Source: Rhodocyclaceae bacterium
Lineage (GTDB): Bacteria; Pseudomonadota; Gammaproteobacteria; Burkholderiales; Rhodocyclaceae
DNA: 64,000 nucleotides
Assembly: GCA_006218025.1 (NCBI GenBank)
Contig: VBWA01000009.1
Coordinates: forward strand, 1 to 64,000
Reading direction: 5' to 3'
In this document: piece by piece, positions 26,171 to 35,748 of the stretch
Position numbering within the stretch: position 1 is the first letter of the stretch
How the letters are laid out: every line of letters starts with the position of its first letter
The notes under the pieces: model-generated
Databases searched by the model: none
Seen by the model: the letters and a program-made list of their open reading frames with translations, nothing else
Told to the model about the DNA's origin: nothing
Translations under genes and position numbers: made by a program

Positions 26171-27052
26171 TTACACCTGATGCTTCTCCGCTTTGAATCG
26201 CTCCGAGAGCGCGATCGAGAGGCTGCTGCCGGCGATCACGATCATCCCTGCCACAGAGAGCAGGTCGGGCAGGTGGTCGTAGAACATCCAGCCGAGCAGC
26301 ATGGCCCAGATCAGCTGGCCGTAGAGGAAGGGCGACAGCGTCGAGGCCGGGGCGTGGCGGAAGGCGCGGGTCATGAAGAGATGTCCGGTGCCGCCGAAAA
26401 TGCCCAGCGAGGCGATGGAGAGCGCCTGCCATGCATCGGGCATCGGTCCGCCCCAGTACAGCGGCGCCGCCAGCGACATCGACACGCTGCCTACCAGCGC
26501 GGTGTAGAAGAGCATGGTGACGGTGCTTTCGGTCAGCGACATATGCCGCGTTTGCACTTGATAAATCGAGTAGCAGCCGGCCGCCAGCGACATCAGAATG
26601 ACGCCTTCGGTGGTCAGCGCGCCGCCGGGACGCGCGATCAGCAGGGCCCCGGCAAAGCCGGCGATGATGGCGATCCAGCGCCCGTTGCTGACGGATTCCT
26701 TGAGCAGCCAGCTGGCCAGGATCACCACGATCAGCGGCGTGACGAAGAGGAAGGCGGTGCTTTCGGCCAGCGGCATGATCTTGAATGCCGCCATCGCGAA
26801 GCCGGTGGTGCCGACCAGCATCAGAGCGCGCACAGTCAGTGCGACAGGGCGCTGCGTGGCGATCAGCCTGGCCCGCATCGAGGGCGCGAGAAAGATCACC
26901 ATCAGCAGCAGATGCACCGTGTAGCGCGCCCAGACCAGCATCGGCACCGGAAAGGTCTGCGACAGATGCTTGGAGGTGGCGTCGAGCGCGGCGAAGCACA
27001 GGCCCGCACCCAGCATCAGCAGGATGCCGATGAACGGCCGCGCTTCAGCCAT
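26171..27052 (-). CDS. EamA/DMT-family inner-membrane transporter
   Basis: This 293-residue protein has about ten hydrophobic helices arranged as two EamA repeats (FIGILLMLGAGLCFAALDAT at the start of the first; a second begins near the middle with LMSLAAGCYSIYQVQ). The family exports metabolites or amino acids; the substrate cannot be told from sequence. It overlaps the upstream NAD(P)HX repair gene by 8 bases, so it is co-transcribed with it. Confidence 0.88.
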   Translation of the reverse strand: MAEARPFIGILLMLGAGLCFAALDATSKHLSQTFPVPMLVWARYTVHLLLMVIFLAPSMRARLIATQRPVALTVRALMLVGTTGFAMAAFKIMPLAESTAFLFVTPLIVVILASWLLKESVSNGRWIAIIAGFAGALLIARPGGALTTEGVILMSLAAGCYSIYQVQTRHMSLTESTVTMLFYTALVGSVSMSLAAPLYWGGPMPDAWQALSIASLGIFGGTGHLFMTRAFRHAPASTLSPFLYGQLIWAMLLGWMFYDHLPDLLSVAGMIVIAGSSLSIALSERFKAEKHQV

Positions 27053-28433
27053 TCTTTGCGATCAGCCGATTCAGGAGTGTGCGTGCGACGGGAATCAGTT
27101 CGCCGGCGGCAATGCCGATCGGCCCGGCGCCGGTCGCGGCGAGCGCATCGGCCGCCGCGCCGTGCAGATGGACGGCGCCCGACAAGGCGGCAGCCGCCGG
27201 CCAGCCCTGCGCCAGCAGCGCGCCGGCCATGCCGGAAAGCACGTCGCCGGTGCCGGCCGAGGCCAGCCCCGGATTGCCGCTGGTGTTGATGCGCCAGCAG
27301 CCGTCGGGATGCGCGACCACCGTGCCGCAACCCTTGAGCGCGACGTGGGCCTTGAAGCGTTGCGCCAGTTGCAGCGCCGCGCCGACGCGGTCGGCCTGCA
27401 CCGCTTCGGTGGTGGTGGTCAGCAGGCGCGCCGCTTCGGCCGGGTGCGGCGTGATCACCGTAGGCGCTTCGCGGCGCGCGATGCGCGCGGCCAGCACCGG
27501 ATGTGCGGCGAGCAGATTCAGCGCATCGGCATCGAGCAGCAGTGGAAAGTCGGCAGTGGTGGCACGCCGAAGAATCTCCGCGGCGGCGTCGGATGCCCCG
27601 AGGCCGGGGCCGACGACGACTGCCGTCGCCTGCGCCAGCGCATCGTCGGGCGTGCGCAGCATCAGTTCGGGCTGCAGCGGATCGACGGCAAGCGGCTGCA
27701 GCAGACCGACGAAGACCCGCCCGGCGCCGAGTTTCAGTCCGGCGCGTGCTGCCAGCAGCGCGGCACCCGTCATGCCGGCGGCACCGCCGATCACGGCCAG
27801 CGAACCGTAGCTGCCCTTGTGGCTGTTCTTTGCGCGCGGCTTAAGGCACTCACGGAAATCGTCGACGCCGAGCAGCGCGCCGGGGAAGTCGTCGAGCTTC
27901 AGGTCGAGGTTGGCGACGCTCACTTCGCCGCAATGATCGGGGCCGTCGAGCGTGTATAGCCCCGGCTTGCCGCCGATGAAACTGATGGTATGCGTAGCAC
28001 GCACCGCGGCGCCGAGTACGCGCCCGGTGTCGCCATCGAGGCCGCTCGGAATGTCGAGCGCCAGCACCGGCCCGGGAAAGGCGTTGATGCGTGCAATCAG
28101 CTCGGCATACTCGCCGGCGATGGGCCGCGTCAGGCCGATGCCGAACAGGCCGTCGACCGCCAGCCCATAGTCGCCGGCCGGTACCTTGTCGTCGATGCCG
28201 ACTACGGTTGCGGCGATTCCCTGTTCCTTGAGCACGCGTGCCAGAACTCGTGCATCGCCGCCATTGTTGCCGGGACCGGCGAACACCAGCACGGGAGCGC
28301 GGCTGCCTTGCAGCAGCTTCCTGGCGAATGCGGCGGCAGCGCGGCCGGCCCGTTCCATCAGGGGCGGCGCGACGTCGGCGTGGCGCGTTTCGAGGATGCG
28401 CAGTTCGGATCCGCGCAAGAGGGGTGTGTGCAT
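27045..28433 (-). CDS. nnrD: Bifunctional NAD(P)HX epimerase/dehydratase (NnrE-NnrD)
   Basis: This 462-residue fusion repairs hydrated NAD(P)H. The N-terminal YjeF epimerase domain (residues ~1-215) has VFAGPGNNGGDARVLARVL and LALDIPSGLDGDTG. The C-terminal ADP-dependent dehydratase (~225-462) has GSYGSLAVIGGAAGMTGAALLAARA, VITPHPAEAARLL and the nucleotide-site NPGLASAGTGDVLSG. The order and length match E. coli YjeF/NnrD. It lies 16 bp after pxpA on the same strand. Confidence 0.94.
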   Translation of the reverse strand: MHTPLLRGSELRILETRHADVAPPLMERAGRAAAAFARKLLQGSRAPVLVFAGPGNNGGDARVLARVLKEQGIAATVVGIDDKVPAGDYGLAVDGLFGIGLTRPIAGEYAELIARINAFPGPVLALDIPSGLDGDTGRVLGAAVRATHTISFIGGKPGLYTLDGPDHCGEVSVANLDLKLDDFPGALLGVDDFRECLKPRAKNSHKGSYGSLAVIGGAAGMTGAALLAARAGLKLGAGRVFVGLLQPLAVDPLQPELMLRTPDDALAQATAVVVGPGLGASDAAAEILRRATTADFPLLLDADALNLLAAHPVLAARIARREAPTVITPHPAEAARLLTTTTEAVQADRVGAALQLAQRFKAHVALKGCGTVVAHPDGCWRINTSGNPGLASAGTGDVLSGMAGALLAQGWPAAAALSGAVHLHGAAADALAATGAGPIGIAAGELIPVARTLLNRLIAKNG

Positions 28434-28449
28434 GACGCGATTGTAACCG

Positions 28450-29232
28450 TCAGTCGCCGGAACCGATTTCCGTCAGCGGCAGGACTTCGTAGCCGGCCTG
28501 CTTCAGTTCGCCACGCAGATGGCGCGCAACGCCGACCGCATCGGGGCTGTCGCCATGCACGCAGATGCTGCCGATCGGCGTGGCGATGCGCGTGCCATCG
28601 ACGGCGATCAGTGCGCCGGCTTCGAGCATGGCCAGCACATGGGCCAGGCAAGCAGCGGGGCCGTGGATCATCGCATCGGGCCGTGCGCGCGGCACCAGTT
28701 GGCCGTCGGGCAGATAGGCGCGGTCGGCGAAGATTTCTTCCACCAACGTCAGACCGGCGGCGCGTCCCGCGACGACCAGCTGCGATGCCGCCGGGGCCAG
28801 CAGGATCAGCTTGCGGTCGATGGCGCGTATCGCACGGCAGATCGTGTCGGCGACGCTGCGGTCGACGCAGGCGAGGTTGTTCAGCGCGCCGTGCGGCTTG
28901 ACGTGGGTGACCTGCGCCGACTCGAGCGCCGCGACGCCGGCCAGCGCGCCGATCTGGGCTGCGATCTGGTTCTCGAGTTCGGTGGGCGACAAGGCCATGG
29001 CGCGGCGGCCGAAGCCCTGCAGGTCGGGGTAGCCCGGATGGGCGCCGATCGAGACGCCGCGTTCCCGCGCCAGGCGCACGGTACGGCGCATGACGTCCGG
29101 GTCGCCGGCATGTCCGCCGCAGGCGATGTTGGCCGAGGCGACGATGTCGAGCATGGCGGCGTCATCGCCCATGTGCCAGGGGCCGTAGCCCTCGCCGAGG
29201 TCGGCGTTAAGGTTGATTCGCGTGCCGGGCAT
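28450..29232 (-). CDS. pxpA: 5-oxoprolinase subunit A (LamB/YcsF family) PxpA
   Basis: This 260-residue PxpA works with PxpB and PxpC to open 5-oxoproline (pyroglutamate) to glutamate with ATP. Motifs are INLNADLGEGYGPW at the N-terminus, ANIACGGHAGDPDVM, GAHPGYPDLQGFGRR and VKPHGALNN. Its first 26 bases overlap the 3' end of pxpC. All three subunits are adjacent in the order pxpB-pxpC-pxpA, directly behind a TRAP transporter. Confidence 0.95.
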   Translation of the reverse strand: MPGTRINLNADLGEGYGPWHMGDDAAMLDIVASANIACGGHAGDPDVMRRTVRLARERGVSIGAHPGYPDLQGFGRRAMALSPTELENQIAAQIGALAGVAALESAQVTHVKPHGALNNLACVDRSVADTICRAIRAIDRKLILLAPAASQLVVAGRAAGLTLVEEIFADRAYLPDGQLVPRARPDAMIHGPAACLAHVLAMLEAGALIAVDGTRIATPIGSICVHGDSPDAVGVARHLRGELKQAGYEVLPLTEIGSGD

Positions 29233-30244
29233 CGATGACTCCGTCGATCAGGTTGGCGGCATACAGGGCGTCGAGGTTGAATCCCGCGCTGTCTGGCGCA
29301 ATGCTTGCGATGCATTCTGCCAGTTCGGCCGCGGCCTGGCGCCGGGCATCCAGTGCCTCCTCGATGCTCACCTCGACAAAGCGCAGCGTCTGGCCGGGCA
29401 GGGCGTGGCCGAGGCGAGGCAGGTCGGCGCCGATCACGGTGGCGATTTTCGGGTAACCGCCGACCGTCTGGCAATCGGCCAGCAGGATGATCGGCCGGCC
29501 GTCGCCGGGAACCTGAATGGTGCCGGGCGTGACGGCATCGGAGACGATGTCGGCGCCGTACGCCGCGTCGTGCTCGAGGCGCGGACCATCCAGGCGCAGG
29601 CCCATGCGGTCCGCCTCGCGGCTGACCGTGAATTCTTCGTTGACGAAGCGCTGCCAGGCGTCATCGGTGAAATGTTCGCGCTGCGGGCCGGGTATGACGC
29701 GCAAGGGGCCGTCGGCGAGGAGTGGGGCTTGGGGCAGGCGCAGCGAAATCGGCGTCGCGTCAGCGCCGACTTTCACCAGGTCACCGGCCCTCAGGCTGCG
29801 GCCGTCGATGCCGCCGAGTCCGGCGCGGGCATAGGTGGAGCGGCTGCCGAGCACCGCAGGCAGGTCGAAGCCGCCATGCACGGCGAGGTAGCCGATGCCG
29901 CTGCGCAGGATGCCTGTGTCGAGGATTTCGTTGGCTGCCAGTACATGGCTGCGCCAGTTGGCGGCGGCGCGCGATTGGCCGGCGGCGTCTTCGATCCGCG
30001 CCGAGAACTCGCCGGCCAGCGCGACGGTGAGCGGCTGTGTCGCGCGCAGCCGCGGGCCGCGCATGCGAATTTCGAGTGCTACGGTCGACGCCGGATTGCC
30101 GGCCAGCGCATTGGCGATGGCCAGCCATCCGGCATCCAGCGCGCCGGACAGCGGCACGCCCAGATGCCGGTAGCCGGGGCGGCCGACATCCTGAAAGCTG
30201 GCCGGCAGCGGAGCGTCGAGAATCTCGATCACTTTGCCTGCCAC
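29207..30244 (-). CDS. pxpC: 5-oxoprolinase subunit C (biotin-dependent carboxyltransferase-like) PxpC
   Basis: This 345-residue subunit is of the allophanate-hydrolase subunit 2/KipA type: SFQDVGRPGYRHLGVPLSGALD, YLAVHGGFDLPAVLGSRSTY, VIPGPQREHFTDDAW, SDRMG-like SREADRMGLRLDG and DCQTVGGYPKIA. It forms the pyroglutamate-cleaving complex with PxpB and PxpA. It overlaps pxpB by 16 bases and pxpA by 26. Codons for KVGADATPIS are formed by a diverged copy of the dispersed repeat (29747-29773). Confidence 0.95.
   Translation of the reverse strand: MAGKVIEILDAPLPASFQDVGRPGYRHLGVPLSGALDAGWLAIANALAGNPASTVALEIRMRGPRLRATQPLTVALAGEFSARIEDAAGQSRAAANWRSHVLAANEILDTGILRSGIGYLAVHGGFDLPAVLGSRSTYARAGLGGIDGRSLRAGDLVKVGADATPISLRLPQAPLLADGPLRVIPGPQREHFTDDAWQRFVNEEFTVSREADRMGLRLDGPRLEHDAAYGADIVSDAVTPGTIQVPGDGRPIILLADCQTVGGYPKIATVIGADLPRLGHALPGQTLRFVEVSIEEALDARRQAAAELAECIASIAPDSAGFNLDALYAANLIDGVIDARHANQP
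29747..29773 (-). repeat. Dispersed repeat core inside pxpC (diverged)
   Basis: Compared with the intergenic copy near 58094-58122, 23 of 26 bases match (AATCGGCGT, then AGCGCCGACTT after a changed middle). It lies within the pxpC frame. Confidence 0.5.
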
Positions 30245-30951
30245 TCCACCGGGTCGATGGCACGCGTCGCGACGGCGGTGGCGAGACGCTCGAACTCGTC
30301 GTGGCCGATCGGCGTGAAGCGCACCGTGTCGCCGGACGCGAGCAGTGCCGGACGGGCCACGTCAGCGACGTCGAACAGGCGCACGGGGGTGCGTCCCAGC
30401 AGGTGCCAGCCGCCGGGACTCTGCCACGGGTAGACGGCGGCCTGCGCGCCGGCGATGGCGAGGCTGTTGGCGGGGACCGCGGCGCGCGGCGTGGCCAGGC
30501 GCGGCAGCCGCAGCCATTCCGGCAACTCACCAAGATAGGGAAAACCGGGCAGGAAGCCGATCAGGAAGACGCGTAGTTCGCTCGCGCAAAGCGCTTCGAT
30601 CACGGCCGCTTCGCTGCGCCCGGTGGCGCGTGCGACTGCCGCCAGATCCGGCCCGTACTCGCCGCCGAAGACGACAGGGATCAGCCACCGTGTCGCCAGC
30701 GCCGACTTTTGAGCTGTGGCCTGCGCGGCCTCCAGCAGGCCTTGCGTCAGCGTGTCCCGGTCCAGTCGCAAGGGATCGAAATGCACCGTCAGCGAGCGGT
30801 AGGTGGGCACCACGTCGCTGATGCCATCGAGCTTCAGGGCTGCCAAGGCGTCGCGTGCCGCCATGACTTTCGCGTTGAAGGCAGGATCGATGCGGTCTCC
30901 GAATTCGAGCGTCAGCGCGCCGTCACCGAGGGCCAGGATGCGCGGGTTCAT
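30229..30951 (-). CDS. pxpB: 5-oxoprolinase subunit B (KipI-like) PxpB
   Basis: This 240-residue subunit of the oxoprolinase complex begins MNPRILALGDGALTLEFGD. Motifs are PTYRSLTVHFDP, IPVVFGGEYGPDLAAVA, FLIGFLPGFPYLGELPEWL, TPRAAVPANSLAIAGAQAAV and YPWQSPGGWHLLGRTP. The start at 30951 shares ATGA with the stop of the TRAP large-permease gene, coupling transport and hydrolysis. A linker (AQKSALATRWL) just before IPVVFGGEYG is encoded by a near-perfect copy of the dispersed repeat. Confidence 0.95.
   Translation of the reverse strand: MNPRILALGDGALTLEFGDRIDPAFNAKVMAARDALAALKLDGISDVVPTYRSLTVHFDPLRLDRDTLTQGLLEAAQATAQKSALATRWLIPVVFGGEYGPDLAAVARATGRSEAAVIEALCASELRVFLIGFLPGFPYLGELPEWLRLPRLATPRAAVPANSLAIAGAQAAVYPWQSPGGWHLLGRTPVRLFDVADVARPALLASGDTVRFTPIGHDEFERLATAVATRAIDPVEWQAK
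30686..30710 (-). repeat. Dispersed repeat core inside pxpB
   Basis: CACCGTGTCGCC followed by AGCGCCGACTTTT on the plus strand matches 24 of 25 bases of the intergenic copy at 57199-57223. It encodes the interdomain linker of PxpB. Confidence 0.75.
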
Positions 30952-32246
30952 CCCACCATGCGCTGCGGCAGCCAGGTGATGATCGCCGGGAAGGCATAGA
31001 GCAGGCCGACGGCGGCCACCATCAGGAAGAATGCCGGCAGCGCAGTGCGCGCGATCCACGGCAGCTGCTTGCCCGTCATGCCCTGGATCACGAAAAGATT
31101 GAAGCCGACCGGCGGCGTGATCTGCGCCATTTCGACCACCACCACGAGAAATATGCCGAACCAGATCAGGTCGATGCCGGCGGCAACGATGGTCGGCTGG
31201 ATTACGGCGATGGTCAGCACCACCATCGAAATACCGTCGAGAAAGCAGCCGAGGATGATGAAGAAAATCATCAGGCCGAAGAGCAGGCCGAACTGGCCGA
31301 GGCCGAGGCTGGCGATCCATTCCGCGAGGTGGCGCGGCAAGCCCATGTAGCCCATCGACAGCGTCAGAAACGCGCTGCCGGCGAGGATCAGCGCAATCAT
31401 GCAGTACAGGCGCGTGGCGCCCAGCAGGCTTTCGCGGAAGGTGGTCCAGCTCATCGAGCCCTGGGCCGCCGCCAGCAGCAGGCTGCCGACCACGCCGAGC
31501 GCTGCCGCTTCGGTGGCCGTGGCGACGCCGGCATAGATCGAACCCAGAACCAGCGTGATGAGCAGGACCACCGGGATCAGGTGGCGCGAGGCGTAGATCT
31601 TCTGACCGAACGTGGTTTGCTCGGTTGCGGGCGGCACGGCATCGGGATTGAGCAGAGCCCAGACCACGATCCAGCCCATGAACAGCGTAGCGAGCAGGAT
31701 GCCTGGCAGCACGCCGGCGATGAACAGCTTGGCGATCGAGACCTCGGCCGCGACGCCATAGACGATCATGATGATCGAAGGCGGGATCAGCAGGCCCAGC
31801 GTTCCGGCGCCGGCCAGGGTGCCGATGGTGATGGCTTCCGGATAGCCGCGCTTTTTCAGTTCCGGCAGGGTGATCTTGCCGATCGTGGCGCAGGTGGCGG
31901 CCGACGATCCGGACACTGCGGCAAAGATGCTGCAGCCGATTACATTGACATGCAGCAGCCGCCCCGGCAGTTTCTCCAGCCAGGGCGCGAGGCCCTTGAA
32001 CATGTCGGAGGACAGCCGGGTGCGGAACAGGATCTCGCCCATCCAGAGAAACATCGGCAGGGCGGTCAGCGTCCAGGACGAGGAGGCGCCCCAGATCGTC
32101 ACGGCCATCGCATCGCCGGCCGCGCGGGCGGTGAAGAATTCCATGCCCAGCCAGCCGACGCCGAGCAGGGCGAGTCCGATCCAGATGCCGCTGCCGAGCA
32201 GGGCGAACAGCGCCAGGATCAGGCCCAAAGTTATTGCCAAATCCAT
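30948..32246 (-). CDS. dctM: TRAP transporter large permease (DctM family)
   Basis: This 432-residue protein has about 12 membrane helices and DctM motifs (GSSAATCATIGKITLPELKKRGYPE, LGLLIPPSIIMIVYGV, MAQITPPVGFNLFVIQG). It forms the sodium-coupled channel of a tripartite ATP-independent periplasmic importer with the DctQ and DctP proteins upstream. Because it overlaps pxpB by 4 bases and all oxoprolinase subunits follow, the substrate is probably pyroglutamate. Some Bordetella DctP proteins are known to bind that compound. Confidence 0.95.
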   Translation of the reverse strand: MDLAITLGLILALFALLGSGIWIGLALLGVGWLGMEFFTARAAGDAMAVTIWGASSSWTLTALPMFLWMGEILFRTRLSSDMFKGLAPWLEKLPGRLLHVNVIGCSIFAAVSGSSAATCATIGKITLPELKKRGYPEAITIGTLAGAGTLGLLIPPSIIMIVYGVAAEVSIAKLFIAGVLPGILLATLFMGWIVVWALLNPDAVPPATEQTTFGQKIYASRHLIPVVLLITLVLGSIYAGVATATEAAALGVVGSLLLAAAQGSMSWTTFRESLLGATRLYCMIALILAGSAFLTLSMGYMGLPRHLAEWIASLGLGQFGLLFGLMIFFIILGCFLDGISMVVLTIAVIQPTIVAAGIDLIWFGIFLVVVVEMAQITPPVGFNLFVIQGMTGKQLPWIARTALPAFFLMVAAVGLLYAFPAIITWLPQRMVG

Positions 32247-32249
32247 GGC

Positions 32250-32765
32250 TTATTCGCTCCTCACCGGTTCAGCGTCGACGGCACGATGGCGCAGCTTCTC
32301 GCCGCGCAGCGTGGCGACCAGTTCGTCGGCAATCGCGACGGCAAAGATGACGCTGCCCAGCGCCATGCCCATTTGCGGAATCCAGAGCGGGGTCGCATCG
32401 GTGCCCTGCGAGATGTCGTTGAACTGGAAGGATTGCCAGGCCAGGCGCAGCGCGAACCACGCCAGCAGCACGGCGCAGAGCAGACCGGCGACGTGGCTCC
32501 AGATTTCCAGCGCCTGCCGGCCGCGCGAACCGACGTGATCGAGGACCAGCGTGACCCGGATGTGTTCGCCGCGCTTCAGCGTATGCGCCAGCGCGAGGAA
32601 AGCCGCTGCCGCCATGCAATAGCCGGCGTAGGCGTCGGTGCCGCGGACATGGAAATCCAGCAGGCGCCCGGTGACGGAGAGCAGGATCATCACCAGGGTG
32701 CCGATCATGAACAGCGCCGCCGCCCAGGCGGCGGCGCCGTAGATCCGGTCTAGGACGCGCCGCAT
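32250..32765 (-). CDS. dctQ: TRAP transporter small permease (DctQ family)
   Basis: This 171-residue protein has four hydrophobic helices (WAAALFMIGTLVMILLSVTGR at the N-terminus, AGLLCAVLLAWFALRLAW later) and the short DctQ pattern RGEHIRVTLVLDHV. It pairs with the DctM channel 3 bp downstream; the periplasmic receptor gene is 10 bp upstream. The C-terminus is charged and cytoplasmic. Confidence 0.93.
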   Translation of the reverse strand: MRRVLDRIYGAAAWAAALFMIGTLVMILLSVTGRLLDFHVRGTDAYAGYCMAAAAFLALAHTLKRGEHIRVTLVLDHVGSRGRQALEIWSHVAGLLCAVLLAWFALRLAWQSFQFNDISQGTDATPLWIPQMGMALGSVIFAVAIADELVATLRGEKLRHRAVDAEPVRSE

Positions 32766-32775
32766 GGACTCGGGA

Positions 32776-33744
32776 TTACTTCTTGTAGGCGTCGAGAGTG
32801 GCCTGTCCTTCAGCGCCGGCCGTCTTCAGCCATTCGGCGATCATCGTGTCGCCGACTTTCTTCAAGTCGGCTTTCAGCGCCGCGGAAGGCGCCGCGACGT
32901 TCATGCCGTTTTTGGTCAATTGCTCGAGATAGAACTTGGTCTTCTCCTCGCTGCTCTTCCAGCCGCGCGTCTCGGCCTCGCCTGCGGCCTTCAGCAGCGC
33001 ATCCTGCGTCGGCTTGTCGAGTGCGTCGAAGGCCTTCTGTGAAACCAGCACTGCATTCTTCGGCAGCCAGGCCTGGGTGTCGTAGAAATATTTCACTTGC
33101 TCCCACACCTTGCTGTCGTAGCCGGTTGCGCCCGAGGTCATGAAGGCGGCGACGGCGCCGGTAGCCAGCGCTTGCGAGAGTTCGGCGGCCTGAATCGTGA
33201 CGGGCTGGGCGCCGACCAGTTCGGCGATGCGCGAGGTCTGCGGGCTGTAGGCGCGCCACTTGACGCCCTTGAGGTCGGCTGCCGAGTTGATCGGCTTCGC
33301 CGAGTAGATGCCCTGCGGCGGCCACGGTACGGAGAACAGCACTTTCAGGCCCTGCTTGGCCAGCAACGATTCCAGTGCAGGCTTCTGCGCGGTCGCGAGT
33401 TTTTTCGCTTCGGCGTAGGAGGTCGCGAGGAAGGGCACGTTGTCGGTGCCGAACAGCGGATTCTCGTTGGCGTAGCCGCCGAAGATGATTTCGCCGATCT
33501 GCGCCTGGCCGCCTTGCACCGCGCGCTTGATCTCGTTGGCCTTGTACAGCGAACCGCCGGCATGCACGGTGATCTTGAGTTTGCCGGCGGTGGCTTTATC
33601 GACGTCGGCGGCGAACTGGCTGATGTTTTCGGTGTGGAAGTTGGCGGCGGCGTAGCCGGTAGGCATGTCCCACTTGGTCTGGGCCGAAACGGAGAGAGCG
33701 GTGAAACCGATTGCGGCGACGAGCGTACGAAGGCAGGTTTTCAT
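32776..33744 (-). CDS. dctP: TRAP transporter periplasmic substrate-binding protein (DctP family), probably pyroglutamate
   Basis: This ~322-residue protein has a signal peptide (MKTCLRTLVAAIGFTALSVSAQ) and the DctP fold: KLKITVHAGGSLYKANEIKR, QIGEIIFGGY, LKGVKWRAYS with the ligand-carboxylate arginine, PQTSRIAELVGAQPVTI and AFMTSGATGYDSKVWE. ATG 33744 is chosen because the signal peptide begins there. First gene of dctP-dctQ-dctM-pxpB-pxpC-pxpA; the operon implies 5-oxoproline as ligand (inference supported by known pyroglutamate-binding DctP proteins). Confidence 0.92.
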   Translation of the reverse strand: MKTCLRTLVAAIGFTALSVSAQTKWDMPTGYAAANFHTENISQFAADVDKATAGKLKITVHAGGSLYKANEIKRAVQGGQAQIGEIIFGGYANENPLFGTDNVPFLATSYAEAKKLATAQKPALESLLAKQGLKVLFSVPWPPQGIYSAKPINSAADLKGVKWRAYSPQTSRIAELVGAQPVTIQAAELSQALATGAVAAFMTSGATGYDSKVWEQVKYFYDTQAWLPKNAVLVSQKAFDALDKPTQDALLKAAGEAETRGWKSSEEKTKFYLEQLTKNGMNVAAPSAALKADLKKVGDTMIAEWLKTAGAEGQATLDAYKK

Positions 33745-33869
33745 CGGCGGATTCCTCACAAGGATAACGGATGGAAGGGAGCAAGCGAATAACACGTTAA
33801 CATTACATTTACAAAACGTCAATAAAATGTTTCAATCGTTCTGTCGAACAAACACCGGAGTCCTTGATA
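33745..33869. promoter_or_regulatory. Divergent promoter/operator region between dctP operon and regulator-gdh operon
   Basis: This 125-bp AT-rich gap separates dctP (minus) from the winged-helix regulator (plus). On the minus strand TTGACG precedes the AT-rich segment; on the plus strand a TAAAAT -10-like hexamer lies just before ATGTTTC. ACGTT...AACGT forms an inverted repeat around GTTAACATTACATTTACAAA. As the only gap between the two units, it is the natural binding site for the adjacent regulator (inference). Confidence 0.5.
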
Positions 33870-34430
33870 ATGGCAAAAAAGGCGGCGAGCAAGGCTTCTT
33901 TGGCATCAGGAGCCGGCACCGGGTCCGACGTGCGTCGCATCGTTTCCTCGGAGCACCTGGTATCCGACAGGTGTCCGGAACTGTCCGAACTTGAATTCGG
34001 CCTCATCATCGCCAGCAACGCCTTCGGCCGCTGGATGACGCGCTGCATGGCCGGTGCCGGAGTGAAGGACATGACCGAGACCGAGATCCTCGTGGTGCAT
34101 CACGTCAATCACCGCGGTCGCGAGAAGAAACTGGCCGACATCTGCTTTGTCCTCAATATTGAAGACACCCATGTAGTCTCCTACGCCCTGAAGAAGCTCG
34201 CCAATCTGGGCCTGGTGTCGGGCAGCCGCCGCGGCAAGGAAGTGTTCTGGTCGACTACCAAGGCCGGGCAGGAACTTTGCGAACGCTATCGCCAGGTACG
34301 CGAAGCCTGCCTGATGCCGGGTTTTTCCGGCGCCGAAGAAGAGAACGTCCGCATCGGCGATATGGCGCGTTTGCTGCGCACCTTGTCCGGCCGCTATGAT
34401 CAGGGTGCGCGGGCCGCATCATCCATCTGA
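33870..34430 (+). CDS. Winged-helix (MarR-like) transcriptional regulator
   Basis: This ~186-residue regulator has a basic N-terminal tail (MAKKAASKASLASG) and a central winged helix (LEFGLIIASNAFGRWM, EILVVHHVNHRGREKKLADICF, VVSYALKKLANLGLVSGSRRGKEVFWSTTKAG) like predicted MarR-type DNA-binding proteins. ATG 33870 follows GGAG by 9 bases; a TTG at 33864 is possible. It is divergent from the TRAP/oxoprolinase operon and 9 bp ahead of glutamate dehydrogenase, so it probably controls both sides in response to pyroglutamate or glutamate. Confidence 0.85.
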   Translation: MAKKAASKASLASGAGTGSDVRRIVSSEHLVSDRCPELSELEFGLIIASNAFGRWMTRCMAGAGVKDMTETEILVVHHVNHRGREKKLADICFVLNIEDTHVVSYALKKLANLGLVSGSRRGKEVFWSTTKAGQELCERYRQVREACLMPGFSGAEEENVRIGDMARLLRTLSGRYDQGARAASSI

Positions 34431-34439
34431 CGGATAACC

Positions 34440-35723
<1,284 letters not shown>

Positions 35724-35748
35724 CCCGCAGCTGCGGCAGCGCGGCTGC

